Shown here: in pieces, positions 12,258-25,669 of the stretch
How the letters are laid out: every line of letters begins with the position of its first letter
Position numbering within the stretch: the stretch's first letter is position 1
DNA from: Litomosoides sigmodontis
Lineage: Eukaryota > Nematoda > Chromadorea > Rhabditida > Onchocercidae
Direction of reading: 5' to 3'
DNA length: 64,000 nucleotides
Assembly: GCA_963070105.1 (NCBI GenBank)
Contig: OY718805.1
Location: 10,327,652 to 10,391,651, forward strand
The notes under the pieces: generated by a model
What the model was told of the DNA's origin: nothing
The model's database searches: none
What the model saw: only the letters and a program-made list of their open reading frames with translations
Position numbers and translations under genes: made by a program

Positions 12258-13896
12258 CTAACCCATTTGTATCCGATGTGCTGCAATCCGGCTATCTTCA
12301 GATAACGGATGTAGAGCACTGTATCGCGCTGCAACTTGATCCAGGAAATCGAGAGCTGTCGATGTTGAAACGTCCCAATTTAGCTTGTTCAACACCAGCA
12401 GTTCTCCTTGCTGAAATAAATTTATGCTTGCAACTCAACAACTTCAATTTATTCTTTAACTTACTGAAAACGGACAAGAAACTTGATTTTTTGAAAGTAA
12501 CTGCCCTGAAATTTGTCCTCTTGACGTCACCTCACTTTACTAAGAAAAAACATTAGTCCTTATTTTTCAGCAAAACTAATTTTAAGGCCTAGAAAGTGAA
12601 AGAAAAAATTAAAATTTTTCACGATTACCAAAATCTGATCCATTCGCACTGCACCATCCGTATAGTAAGCAATTCTTTCAGCATTCAGCGGTTGTGGTGC
12701 TTTTACTTTACTTGATACAAATAAACACGCACCGGCTAATGCTTGCAAATTGTTACGATGAAAGGACTGAACACTTAAAAAACGATCCACTAATGAAACT
12801 GCTAGTAGGAAGACGTCAGGCTCACAATATTCCTCCTTACATACCTGAAAAAGACATATGCATGGGAAATGAAAGAATTATCGCCGATTGTTTTGTGGCA
12901 ATTAACCGGCACCTTTCCTTTTCTCTGGCCATCTGCTACCTTTAAATGTTTATTTTGAATTAAAAGTTAAATTTTTGGAAGTTGTGGATAATCTTCAAAT
13001 TAAAAAATGGCAACTTACATCATAGATCCACTCAACAACTTGTTGCCGATGATGTGCTGTCACATCCATTTGGACACTGAGAAAACAATTTCCATGCATC
13101 GGCTTTATACTTTGTGCTTTGAACATGCTCTCTAAGCAACGGTCATCCTGCAAATCTATCACTGATATATACTCTATCACCAATCTTCCCGAGACTTCTC
13201 AGAAGTCAACTTCTCCCTCTGAAATTCTGCAAATTTTCAACAATACTGTCCAATCATCCTTAAATCATACGCTGTGAACAGTTTTGTCTGCTAAAGGAAG
13301 AACGCTTGGCCATTGAGCGACATTCAAACGATCAGTTGTTGACCTCTTCCTATTCACTGGTATCTGCAACAAAATTGAATTAGAAACAATTTTTAACCAA
13401 ATTTATATGAACGAGCGTTTTACGTCAAATTTTGTGATTTTTTAGGTCGTCATTTGCGTCAAATACTCATCCAGACGCTCTTCTACTATAAGCAAATAGG
13501 TGAGGCTAAAAATAGCAAGAATAAACGGCGGACTAAATTATAATCAAACTGCTCGAGATAATTTGACAAGCTATCTGTAATCAGACAGTCGTTCGTTTCA
13601 AAATTCCAAATGTGAACAAATTCGCAAACCTGCCCAAGAAGCAATCTCATAACATCGTTCGGTGATGATTGCCGAAGACCTATGTCACTTTTGGTTGCAC
13701 GACGACGAAGTTGAGATTGTTGTTGTTGTTGTCGTGATGATGGTGCTGACGTGGATGCTGACGTGATGCTTCGTGTTGTTGATGATGCAGAAGCAGTTGG
13801 CGTCGTTGTCGTTGCAGTAATTCCTCTAAATCTTACTGGTGTCGAAGACGTTGAAGGTGATTCGGTGAGAAATTCGGTGCACCGAAAATTTTCCAT
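12258..13896 (-). CDS. cyd-1: D-type cyclin (G1/S cyclin), 3' end unresolved
   Basis: D-type cyclins bind CDK4/6 in the nucleus and drive G1 exit by phosphorylating Rb-family proteins. Four exons are seen: 13896-13630, 13147-13019, 12844-12629 and 12410-12263, with phases 0, 0, 0 and 1. Together they give 253 residues. Residues 1-89 are Ser/Thr/Gln-rich (five Gln in a row), unusual for the family. From DDRCLESMF onward the sequence follows cyclin D: HRQQVVEWIYD, then VCKEEYCEPDVFLLAVSLVDRFL, SSKVKAPQPLNAERIAYYTD and GELLVLNKLNW. This is the complete first cyclin box, with the W and DRFL signatures. FRCTE at residues 4-8 sits where vertebrate D cyclins carry LxCxE. After ...RIAAHRIQM the frame either reads into TAG at 12260-12258 or splices at a GTTAGT donor at 12262. 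I could not place the second cyclin fold. The gene symbol assumes orthology to the C. elegans gene. Cyclin D identity is strong; the C terminus is open. Confidence 0.85.
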
Positions 13897-14073
13897 TCGC
13901 TAATATTCAAAGGATATCTGAGGAGTAGTCAGAAGTACCAAAAGCCTGTTGAACAGCTAACAGTTTCTGCAGTTGTAATGATCAGTAATAATGCAGTAGT
14001 AGGAGAGGATATCAGATGGATGTATGTGTGGAAGTCGACGCACTTGCGCCCGTGTATTGCGCACACGCGCTTA

Positions 14074-14081
14074 GGCGCCAA
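14074..14081 (-). promoter_or_regulatory. E2F-like site upstream of the cyclin D gene
   Basis: TTGGCGCC on the minus strand lies about 180 bp upstream of the cyclin ATG. It is inside a short GC-rich patch (14035-14080) that also contains TGCGCAC and ACGCGC, in an otherwise AT-rich region. It resembles the E2F/DP core TTTSGCGC. Function is inferred from motif and position only. Confidence 0.3.
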
Positions 14082-15616
14082 CTACCACACACCACACTTG
14101 TTCGATTGGCAATTTTCGTCAATAGTATACCTTGTTGGGTGATGATGACAATTGCGGAATTTTGAAATTCAGAATATTGTGCCACTGAAAGTGCGGAAGA
14201 TTTGGTACATCCAGGATCACATGACAATCGACGTTACACAGCTAATCAAGCGTGAACGTATCGCTGTTGCGTGATCGGTTAGCTATAGTCATTCCGTACG
14301 ATATGATAAATTTACATATTATAAGATGATATTCTGATATTATATCTGACAGTGGGTAACTTGAAAAATATTATTTCAGTTATCATTATGCTACAAAAGA
14401 AGTGAACTGATAAGAGCTACTACCAATCAAATATTAGCAACATTCAATTCCCGCTCTAAAATTCCCGCTTCATAACACCTTATCAAATATCAGTTAATTT
14501 TGATTTTTTAGGCAAGTAATTACAGTATTCTCACTTATATATTTTATAACGACAGGACGTGGCATTTTGCTTGCATTCATCCGAATGACCAAAAGGACAA
14601 TTAGGAAATTATCAGATGTAAAGGTGGATAGATGGACGATGAACAAAGAACTATAATCAAGTTAAATTTAAGAATTTTGTTGACATTCGCCATAAAAAAT
14701 ATGAAGATAAATAGGCTTAAAAAGTATATTAATGTATTTCCGGAATATAAGTCAGAAGAAAAGTTAAGCTTGCAAAATAGTGACCCATGGGATGGACTTG
14801 GACCAGTCCTTGCTCTTGAAGTAAGTGAGAGTGGAAATACAGCAAAAGGTTTTCATCAAATATACTACGATGAATTCCATCACACAAGCAGAAGTCGAAA
14901 TTTCAGAAGTTGGGGAGGAGAGAGTAAGATAGGATGCCCTGATGTTCTCTTCTATTAACCTTCATTAAGGTAAACCCAACCAACCATTCGGAATGAGAAG
15001 GATGCTTTTTACTCGTCCAAGCGATGATCTTGCAATGCTCGACTACAAGGAATAATTAGGACGCGTCGATACACAATGCCCTATGACCCGAACGAAGTGT
15101 GAATGTTCCCGATGCATACTATTAAGCAAACACGCAAATGCGTGCTGCAATATGCAACATGCAAATAACACTGCCAGACAATAAGTACAGCAGTAAAAAC
15201 CTGTAATTTTGAAAATTACTAGGGAAACATTTGAATTCACTTGTGTCACACTTATCTAATTTTTCCTTCCTTAAAATTTCATACAACGCTTCAAGAATAT
15301 AAACAATTTTCCATCTCAAACCGATAAATTAATCTGTTCTAGCATACATCATTATATATGAATTGAATCAAGATTTGTTAATTAATATAACGGTTTAGCC
15401 GCTGGACCGACCGACTGACAGTAAATCCATCTTCGAAAATCGTACTGAAACGAGAATTCTCCCCTTCATTTATTGGGTAGTTCTTTCGTCGCTTTCAGTT
15501 ATACTAACCGATAACTGTTGAAAGAATTTTTATCGTTAAATTAATTGAGAGTAAGGAATAAACAAATAAATTATCAGTTGATTTAAACAGGAGAAAGTGA
15601 TGAGAATACAGTAAAA

Positions 15617-15665
15617 AGGGAAAAGAGTAAGGGAGAGAGCGGGGGAGAGAGGGAGAGGGAGAGAT
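15617..15665. repeat. GA-rich purine tract
   Basis: A run of GAGAG/GGGAGA on the plus strand. Similar poly-purine runs recur near 23400-23425 and 25298-25412. Such tracts can form triplex DNA, but no function is evident. Confidence 0.7.
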
Positions 15666-18600
15666 AAGCAAAAAAGAATGAAATGATTTGAAATGAGTCA
15701 TTCATATGCTTATGCAATGGATTTTTTTAGTAAAAAAAGCAAAAAAGAGAAAATGAAAATGGGAAAAGCAGAAAAGATGAAATGGTATGAAGGGAAGGGA
15801 TAAATGGAAAAGGTCAACGTTCAAACAGGGATAATGGGAGAGATTGGCCCTTCAGTGGTACCGATGAAAACGAACAGAGGGAAAAGGGCGGTAGGATGTA
15901 TCGGTAGTAGAAGGATCTCTCTGTCTAGCGCTGGTACTTCACTGATATTTATTATTCACAGAAATGTGAACCTTCGCTTTTCACTTTCATCAGCTGATGG
16001 CGACACCTTCCCTCAGGACTGGTCCGGATGGCTCTGACATGATATGATACGCTTTCCCGAACGGAAACAGAACAGAAAGCTCGGCACAAACGTTTCTTTA
16101 AATAAAGCACGCAATGTCCCCTTCTTCCTTTTCTAACATATGAGAAATATTAAAAGAAATAAAATCAATTTAAACCGGAGAAATGGTGAAGTTATTCACA
16201 AAGGATTTTTTGAAATTATTAGAATTTCCAATTAATAACTGTTTCAAATGGTTAGTTATTAGTTGGCAAAGAAAAATTAAACGGCGTCATTCTTTTCGTC
16301 TCTACCTAACACCACAGTACTTATACTTTGAGTGTCAGTGAAACGGTGTGGATAGAACGTTAGCATTACGAATATTCGTCAATTTCAAATTATACCTGTT
16401 TAAAACATTTGCATACTTTTTTCAAATCTAAAAAGGAAGAATAGATGAACACCTGATTCGTGCTTTGGTGAATTCGATGCAGAATGTTTTTAAAAAGAGT
16501 GGCTGTCACAACTACTTGATAAAGGGAAAAGCATGAAACTACAGAAACTGAAGAAAACCGCTCGAATATGCATTTCATAAATTGTTTTTCAGAAAAATAT
16601 TCGATGACGTGACCTATCTAAGCGATAAGTTTAGCTATCAATGAAGATAAATGAATTCATTAGCACTAGCTGATGCTGGAAGCGTTTTAGCAATGATTTC
16701 CAAGGCAGGGAAGAAGGATGACTGCTAAAACTACCCTTGGAATTGTAAAATTTACTAGAATTTAATGGAAAAAGTCAGTGAGTTTCACATGAATTCAGTC
16801 GTATTTTCAAATGCGAAATGAAGAGAAAAAAAGGAAGGGAAGAAAATATACAACAAGGAAACTAATCAACGGTTTCTATATCTTTTAAAAAGCAAATATT
16901 TTAGCACTTCGAAGAGTAAGTGGAAAAAATTTTCAACTCCTAAAAAACGAATTTAAATAATGAGAGGTAAAAGTGTTAATTTATTCCTTAATTGTTTTTA
17001 TGAACAAAAACTGTTTTAAATTTATGACACATCCTCTCTTTCCTCAAACAGCCAAGAGATGGCCACGAGCCGTTGGAAATGAGGTGAAACGCATTTATAC
17101 ATTTTTCAAAAATGAACTCAAAATTCAAAAATAGACTCAGTGAATCTCACTTTTCTCTTTTCAGACAACTCCCATAAAACCTCCCCTACGCATGGTCTTT
17201 CTTCGGCCTATACGAAAAACAAGATAAATGGGATGAACTTGACCCCAAATGATCTTACCTCTCCTTGTCTTCGTTACCTATTACTGTCGAAACACTGCGG
17301 ATTGATAAGATGAAATAACATGGATTTAATGCGGCCTCCATCTCCTAATAAACCTACAAATCTCATTTTGTATTGTACAGTTTTTTGGCTAGAAAGTTGC
17401 ACGTTACTGTTGCCTGTTGGGTCGCTGTTCATACGACACTTCAATACTGCGCAATGAGTATTACATTTGAAATTTTTGTTTCATTAAAAAATTTTAAAAA
17501 CAAAAACGCTCAATTTTATGAATGCTCGAAATTAAAAGTCTCTACTTGATACTTCTTACTAAATTGAATTATTTTGTCGTCGAATAAACTGTCTAGGGGA
17601 AAAAACAAACACAAGTAGAACATAAAAACGTTGATGAAAATTAAGGAAATTAGAAAGCGCGTTTTTTTTTTAATTATACGATTTATATCATTCACAAAAA
17701 TTGAATATTGAACTGAATTTGGCTCGAAATTTTAAACGGTTGAAATCAACATAAATTAAAAGAATGAAGAACGAATGCTAATATAGCCAGTACTGATGTA
17801 ATGGAATTTTTCTGAAACTCAATTCATAACCCACTCTTAAAATTTCAAAAAATGATGTTCAGAGATTGAAAATTTCGACCTCCCGGCAAATTTCGATCTT
17901 CTCTGCCGGCAGAAGAGGCATGTCGGGAGAAGAGAGTGAGTGAGTTTAAGACTTAAAAGTTGCGCAACAACCGTTTTTCCCTCAAAAACCGTAAATCGCG
18001 AATGGCTAGCTCACTTTCTCGTCTCAATTGTGCCTGCCCGTTTGGCTGAACTGACGGCGGACATTTCGTTGCAAATATTCGCTTTTTCAGAGGCGGTACT
18101 CGGGGCGGAGTTGTCCTCCGATCCGTTGATCTCTGTCATCATTGTGTCACCACCCTACCACTCTTCCCGCACCGTTTCCTTTCTTTCCTCTGCCCTCTCT
18201 CCCTCCACCCCCACCTCCCCCTTTCTCCCATCACAATCATTCAAATATCACCACCACCTATCATCAGCATAGCATCCTCGCGCATTATCAACACTACCTC
18301 ATCGGGTCGGCTAATTCTTTCATCTCATTTTGAAATATTTTGACATGTCCTGGAGAAGATGAAATAAGCATAAAACAGCATACGCTGGATATTGGAAGTG
18401 TGACCTGTGTATCCACAGACATATAAATCATTATTAGGCCGTTGAAATTATGATTTTACAGCAACACGATAACACCTCAAGTCTTTTTTGTTCGATTTAT
18501 GAAAATGTAAAAAAATGCCAAATCTGTTGAGCGTAGCAAAAGGACCATAATTTATTCCTTTTAAATTGAAAGTTCTTTTTTCTGTAAAAGTTTCGATTAG

Positions 18601-19732
18601 TTCTTTAAAAGTATTCATTACATTCATTTATTGCTTTTTTAAAAAGAAATTCATTCAAAATGGTAGCTAATCGCTAATTTTTTCTCATTTATAATATTCG
18701 AATAAAAATTAGTTGAATTATTACAAGTAACAATATTCTTCTATCGCACTTACAGTAATTTCGATGAGCTTTAAAAACGTGAGAGATAAAAATTTATTTA
18801 ATTACCTATTAACAGCCTACCGTAGAAATGAAAGAAGAGTTACAGTGAGTGTAAAAGACTGATATCGATATCGACAACCGATTTTTTGAAATGAAAATTT
18901 TGAAAAACAAAAAAGAAATTTATTTAAACCAGAAAAGTCGGTAATGTTTCGTTTGGTAAAAGACGAAGGATGAAAACAAAATTCTCATCAAAATGTGATG
19001 AATGACATAAGCGACATCTGCGTATGCACATACATTACTTCATGAGTATAGGAATTATTTTTAAATTTAAATTCAAAAATTTTTAGCCACTTTGTTCTCA
19101 AAAAAACAAACATTTCAACTGAGGCTTCCGAATTTAACAACCTTTATTTCCGTTATTTTGTTACTTATTTCAAGCAAATTTGTAATAACTCAGTACCTAA
19201 TCAAACTTTTAAAATAAATTTAATATTAATATGCCTAAGCAAAGAGCTGAAATAAAGTAATTTTCCGACCATAATTTATATTTAAGTCTTCTGTCTCTTG
19301 TTCTTGTAATTTCATTGCTTTGTTGAAAAAAATTAAAAATCCCATCAATTCATTATTCGTTACAAATCGCAGCAGAAATAATTGTTGAACAGAAATTTTT
19401 TATTATTTCAACTTACAGGCACGCAGCGTTAGCTAGCAGTATTCTCTCTCCTTATTCTTGTTTCATGCATTGAGTAACAAATTTATTTAAAATTTAATTC
19501 GAATTTTTTCGGATAGCTGATGAACTGAAAGAGTTAAAGGGTATTTTTCATTTTTTGTCATAGTAATGTAGAACAAAGATTCGTATGATTATCTAACATT
19601 CTCTGTGAGAAATAATCACATCACTTTTAATCATTTTCACCGCCTGTCGCCTGTCTCACAAATTTCTCTTATCACTGTTTCCTCCTTTTTAATTTCTTTG
19701 TCAAATGTTTTACACTTTGCAATCAGTGTTTT

Positions 19733-19780
19733 TTTTTCATTTATATGTTATTGTATTTGTTATAACATATAAATGAAAAA
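19733..19780. repeat. perfect 19-bp inverted repeat with 10-nt loop
   Basis: Left arm 19733-19751 (TTTTTCATTTATATGTTAT) and right arm 19762-19780 are exact complements around the loop TGTATTTGTT. It is AT-rich. It could be an extruded cruciform, a remnant of a small foldback element, or a small hairpin RNA. Confidence 0.8.
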
Positions 19781-21168
19781 TAAAATGAAGTTAAGTGGTG
19801 AGATGAAAATTTCGATATTAATTTATCATTTTCTACATTTAAATTTTGCTCAAATAGCGTCTAGATATTAACAATGTAAGTTGCAGTGCTATCACCAATA
19901 TGATTGTTCAACAAAACTAATTATCATTAATTAGTAAATCATCAACTTTAAGCTGATAAGCTGAAATGATGAAGTTAGAGAGCTGATTGGATTAAAGAAC
20001 TGATGGTATAGCAACGCATTTAATAGTGAATAAAATAATAATAATAAATAAAACAATATTCCAAACAACATAGAATCTCTATCCGAGCATTGTTATCATA
20101 ACCCTTTCGCTTAGATTTCATTAGAATTTTAAAACATCTATTTTTTCTTACAGTATTGTTATAATTTCAATTGTCATCAACTAGTAATTAATTGAATAGC
20201 TTAAAGCTACCATGTCTTTTTTTCCTTCATTTTCCTTCGTTCAAATGTGTCTTAGCTAAAAAATGACGACACTGCTTAATCCCATGCGATATTATCATAT
20301 TGGGTGTTCAAAGATCATGTCGCATATGTCACATATATCCCGTTTGTCCAAATATTTTGTTTTTATTTTCAACGGGCAGAATTCAGAGAGGAAGGGGAGG
20401 AGTTGGAGTTCTTTCGCATTCGAAATTTTAAATTTTTTTTCCTAAAAAAGAGTATAAATTTTTTGAACGATAAAAAAAGATAAATTAGTTGTGAAAAAGA
20501 TTTGTTATGTCCGATAATACTAATACTAATAGTAATAGTAATAGTAGTACTGATAATGATCAACTCAAAAAATAGTATAGTTGGTGACAAATGACAACAA
20601 ATTTTCCAACAAAGAGAAGCACAGTGTTGCTACCCCACATTTTCATCCTATTTTCTGCATTTTTTTCACTTTTTTCTTTCTAATTAAAGGAATTTGACAG
20701 TACTAAAAAGATTTTCCCTGTTGCTTTTCCAATATATTTGGTGTCAAAATGAAGTATGGCATTCCTTTTCTCTCGTTTTCACCTTTTCCTTCCTTCTTTC
20801 CCTTCCCACACACGTGTACTCTCTTTTCAAACTTTTAACTGTACTTTTTTCAACCGAAAAAAGGTCATATAACCTCCTAACATAAAAGAAGGGATGAGGT
20901 AACTCTCTTTGTTGTCAAAAAATAAGAAGCGATAAGAAAAAAAGGGCTGTAAGAATTCAAAATCGCACACAAAACTGTGCTAATTTATAAATTTTTTAAC
21001 TCCTACTGCATTCGTAAGCTCTCAATTAAAATGTGAAAGTTAATTAACAAATTATAAACCAATTTTCAATATTTTCTGCTGAACAATTTTGATGATAATT
21101 AAGCTTCATTTGACAGTTTAAGATGCAACGAACTTTTTTTGATCGATTAGAATTTGAATGTTAATTAA

Positions 21169-21197
21169 TCAACCTAGATTTTAATACTCTAGGTTGA
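21169..21197. repeat. 10-bp inverted repeat
   Basis: Arms TCAACCTAGA and TCTAGGTTGA flank a 9-nt AT loop. It is short and could be chance in 64 kb. Confidence 0.5.
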
Positions 21198-23820
21198 AAA
21201 ACTTTCAAATCATTTAATTTTTCTAAGATGGCCGTTTCAAATTCCAAAATTATGTATTTCTTGTTAATTCATCACGTTCATTCAAATTTGTTTCTATTCG
21301 TACTGTATTTGTAAATTAGTTTTACGGCATTACCACGTAAATTGAATAGCCGTTCTAATCCCAAAATTTTGAATGCTAGAAACTGATAAGTAACTTTCGT
21401 TTTTGTAAAGTTATGAATTTTAAACTGACAACTCATTTGTTTTTAATTAATTAACTATATTTCCTAGCCAACTACAGTAGCGTTTGGTGCCGCTTTCGTA
21501 GTAACAAATCTCAGATGGCATTGCGCTACGTGTGCATGGCAGAAGTCAATTCTGCGCCTAAACAGCGACTGATGTCAAACTGTAGGACATCAGTCTCGGC
21601 AACCTGACATTTGCTACTAATTAATTGCGTGTAAGCAAACTGATTATTCCCTTGAATTCGTAGTTTGAAATTTGCTGAAGTCAGCCAAATATTATACCAA
21701 AGATATCTCTTAAGATAAGAAAAGCAAAAACATAAATCATTCAGAAATATGTTCCATCGAAACACATTCAGTATATTGCCATTACAATTTGGTTTCATAA
21801 AAATTTTTTTTCGGTACGATATCAATGATAGCATTTACGTCCGCAACAGAAATTATTTTCAGGTATGCCGTCAGTTTTTTTCTGATGGAATTCTTTTAAG
21901 TGGAATTGTCTAGAAGAAGGCAGTGTAATGAAATATTCAAGCTGAACTATTCAATTTCACTATATGCTTCTTGATTATGCCATTTCATCTCTATTTCCAC
22001 TTCATTCAACGCTTAATTACTTCCATCCAATTTCTGTGCAGCCTCTCACCATTCCTCAACTACCATTTAAATCAAGATTTGTTAAGAAAGAGAAGTTCAT
22101 TCCTTATCCTACTAATTTGTCATTTATATCAGTTTTTACAATCAGTCTTTTTAAAGTACTTTGAAGTACAAAATTCATACTAATTTATTTAATTTACGCG
22201 TAAATTTATGTATCAAATATGAACTTACAAGGTTATTAATAATAACTAAATTCCATAAAAGAAGAAATGCTTATTTAATAAATATATAAATTATATATAT
22301 ATAATAAGAAGAAGAAGGAGAAGTTTTAATAAATATCAAATTGCAGTGGAAATATTTTCACGAAAGTAGAAGTGATTACTGTAGTCGTTTTGCAGGTGAT
22401 ATTTAACAGCTTAAATTTCTTCCTTTTCTGATATTAATGTGGTTAGTATTTTAAGTCTTGAATAATAATTACTTTGGTATTTAGTAATAATCAGTAGCAA
22501 ATCAGTCGGAATTTCTGCCGATGCGTCGAAATAATCCGTAGGAGAAATTTTGATAAAATCTCAAACCGATCTTACAATGGCATTAGATGCCCACGTACTT
22601 TGAAATGGGAAATCAAGTGATTGCAGGAAAAATACAATGTAATTTGCAAATTCTTCTCCTTTCTTTTGTAGAAAAGAAAAAGTGCCAACTTTTTTTTGAA
22701 AAGCTTTACTGAAAATAATAATATAGAAGTGAGATAAATGGATAGTTTAAAGCAAGCAGACGGAGGAAAAGAGAAAGGGATGGAAAGAGGCGAGAGAGAG
22801 AAATTACAGCTAAAAAGGGGTTTGTTGACCTTTTCCACTTTCAAAAAGCTTTTTGAACAATCCAATCATACATACCAAATACATCTCACTTACTTCTTCT
22901 TTAGCTTCTTGTTTTTCTCAAAAAAAAGCAGAAACATTCTTTCCGTAAATATGAAACATTAGAAAGGCATTAAAAGTTGCTAATTAAGAATAAAGATATG
23001 GAAAATGTCAGTTATTCACGTATAGCTAATTAGGTGTGAAATGAAAACTAAAATTTTCTTCAGTAACCAAGAAATACTCGTAAAATAAAAAGAACGTAGA
23101 GAGAGTTGGGGAATGGGAGAGAAATTAAGCTTTGAATTTTTCTTTTTTCCTTCTTCGTTAATTTTTATTTGATTTCTTTTTACTCTCCCATCTATCTATT
23201 TCATTTTCTGTTTTTTCACTTTTTCATTCCTTGCTCTCTGTCTCTCTTTCTCTCACTTTCTCGTTTTATCCCATCAATAACAATAATAACTAAAAAAAGA
23301 AAAAAGCTTAAAAATATGCTGGAATGTATGTGCATGATGCATTTAATATACGTAATGTTTTTTAAAGGTTGAGAGGAAAAAGGGAAGGAAAGGTGTGAAA
23401 GAGAGAGAGGGAGATGGAGAGAAATGAAGAAGTGACGCTTCGATCATCCCTTCCTCTCTTACCCTTCCAGTAGTATTACTATATTTCTAAGGATATATTA
23501 TTCATTTAAAGGGCTCGTAAACGAAATAACACTTCGAAAACCATCATATTGCTATTTATGAGGAAGGAAGGGTTGATAGATTGGGAGGGGAAGAAAGGGA
23601 TTCTTTTTATATATTAATTTATTTATTTTTCGCACTTTTTTCGAACCAAAAAATGCGAAATGGTAAAGGCTTCATGGTGTGATGAAAATTTCTTTGAAAA
23701 TGAAGAAATAAAGATGTGTGATGAAAATTCGGATGTCAGAAGGAGGAATTCTGATTGGAGAAGAGCAAAATTTGTTTAGGAATTTTCCTCGAGGTGATAA
23801 AACTTTTTGAACATATACAC

Positions 23821-23906
<86 letters not shown>
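23821..23906. repeat. (AT)n microsatellite
   Basis: About 86 bp of AT dinucleotides with one TG interruption near 23837. Frames across it encode Tyr-Ile repeats and are artefacts. Confidence 0.97.
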
Positions 23907-23908
<2 letters not shown>

Positions 23909-25629
23909 TGTGATATATTACTGTGAATATCCATTCCATCCAATTGTACAAACAATAATTTTAAACTTGGAACTTTCAGTTCCATTTTCTAATCGCTCTC
24001 TTATACTTCGTTTTTTATTTTATTTTTTCTCAAATTGGCCACCTAGAAAGGAAAGATGAAGAAAAACAGTAATAACACAATGTTTGATTTTATTTTTAAA
24101 TATTCAGCCAACTAACGGAATTATTGAATTAAGCAATTAATTTGGAAACTCATATTATTTGAAATCGCTCGACAACAAAACAGTATCAGATATTCATATT
24201 GCTAATTGTACCTATCAATCTGTTCATCGTGTCGGTATTCCGGAAGACTGATCAGAAGCAAGTTTGGACAGCAAAAAATCTCTGCCCATTTTCCATGAAC
24301 AATCAATCATAAATTTGCATTCCAAAAAAAAAATTTTTTGGTACATTAATAATGAAAATAGAGAAGGTCTGCAACCTAAAAGAGCTGAATTGAAAAGCGT
24401 CATAGTGCCAATTTGATAGTTGCAAAATTTCACTAGCAGAATTTATTGGCATAATTAATCATTAACATTAAGATATACATCAAATAAGTCAGCAATTTTA
24501 CAGCGCTCCTAGCAACTCGTCGTGGCATACGCATTTTGTAAGGAAAAAATTTGAAATAAATTAAAATTTAGAAAAAATCGATCGTTCTTTTGACACATGA
24601 AATACGGATGGCATGTGACTCAATGTAATACTGTGTACTACCTGTTTTTTACTCATTAAAACTCCCTACCCACCAGCGCTTACCTGATAATTTCATAATT
24701 AGTAATTGTATTTTCTTGAAACAATTCAGTTAAGCCTTATGCAGTTATATGTTGGAATGCGCAATTATGAATTGGTTGTAATTTGATCAAGCAAAATCTT
24801 CCGAAATTCGGCAATTAGAATTTAGATAATTTAGTGGCAAAAAAAGCAAATTTATGAACCTAACTAGAGACGAAAAATCTGCTAATGGCTTCTGTATTTT
24901 CAAAATTGAGCATCTGGTGATGGGAAGATTTAGTAATAAATTAAGTAGCTCCAAGTTAGTAATTTATAATGATCACTAAATTTTGAAACTTCCCGAAATT
25001 TCAAAAAATCATCATGTATGGGGTGATTTCTTGAAATATGTATGTTGATAATGCTGCGGTACCTTTTTGCATGATTAGAAATTACTCCTCAGGTAACAAT
25101 GGTACCTCTGCAGATTTCGCGCAAACATGAATAAAGCGAACGGAATTGGGTCAACATATGAAGCAGCTGAAGGTTACGCAACTTTGTCCTGCTCATAACC
25201 ATTGACCAGTGGTAATATGTACATACTGACTATTGTTATAAGCCGCGAACTTCGCTCACAGGTGGAATTTTTGACCGTTTTGCGCAACGATCATCATCAG
25301 AAAGAGAGAAGGAGAGGGGGAGAGGGAGTAATTGATCTCTTCGTGAATGACCATAAATTACCGGAAAAGAAAAGAGAAGGCAAAAGAAAGGAATGGAAGA
25401 GGAGGGGGAGAACTGGTGAGATTTGAACGGAATAGGGGAAGAAGCTATCAGTTGTGATTTTATGGACACCGGCGCCTAACAATTGTTTGTCTAAGGGTAT
25501 AGCAGCGCCGCTATTTGACTTTTTAGCGATTGCTGTGACAAACGAATATAAATTTGACACTAATTAAATACATCCATACGGTTTCTGCAATTTTTCAAAA
25601 ACACAGATTCCCTAGTTAGAGAGAGAGAT

Positions 25630-25669
25630 AACTTTGATCATATCATACATCTATGATATGAGCAAAGTT
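25630..25669. repeat. 17-bp inverted repeat with one mismatch
   Basis: Arms 25630-25646 and 25653-25669 pair at 16 of 17 positions around the loop ACATCT. It is not in or next to a gene. Length and loop size are at the low end for a microRNA precursor. Confidence 0.65.

Noticed and set aside
23736..24059. Tyr-Ile repeat open frames
   Set aside because: Direct translation of the (AT)n microsatellite.
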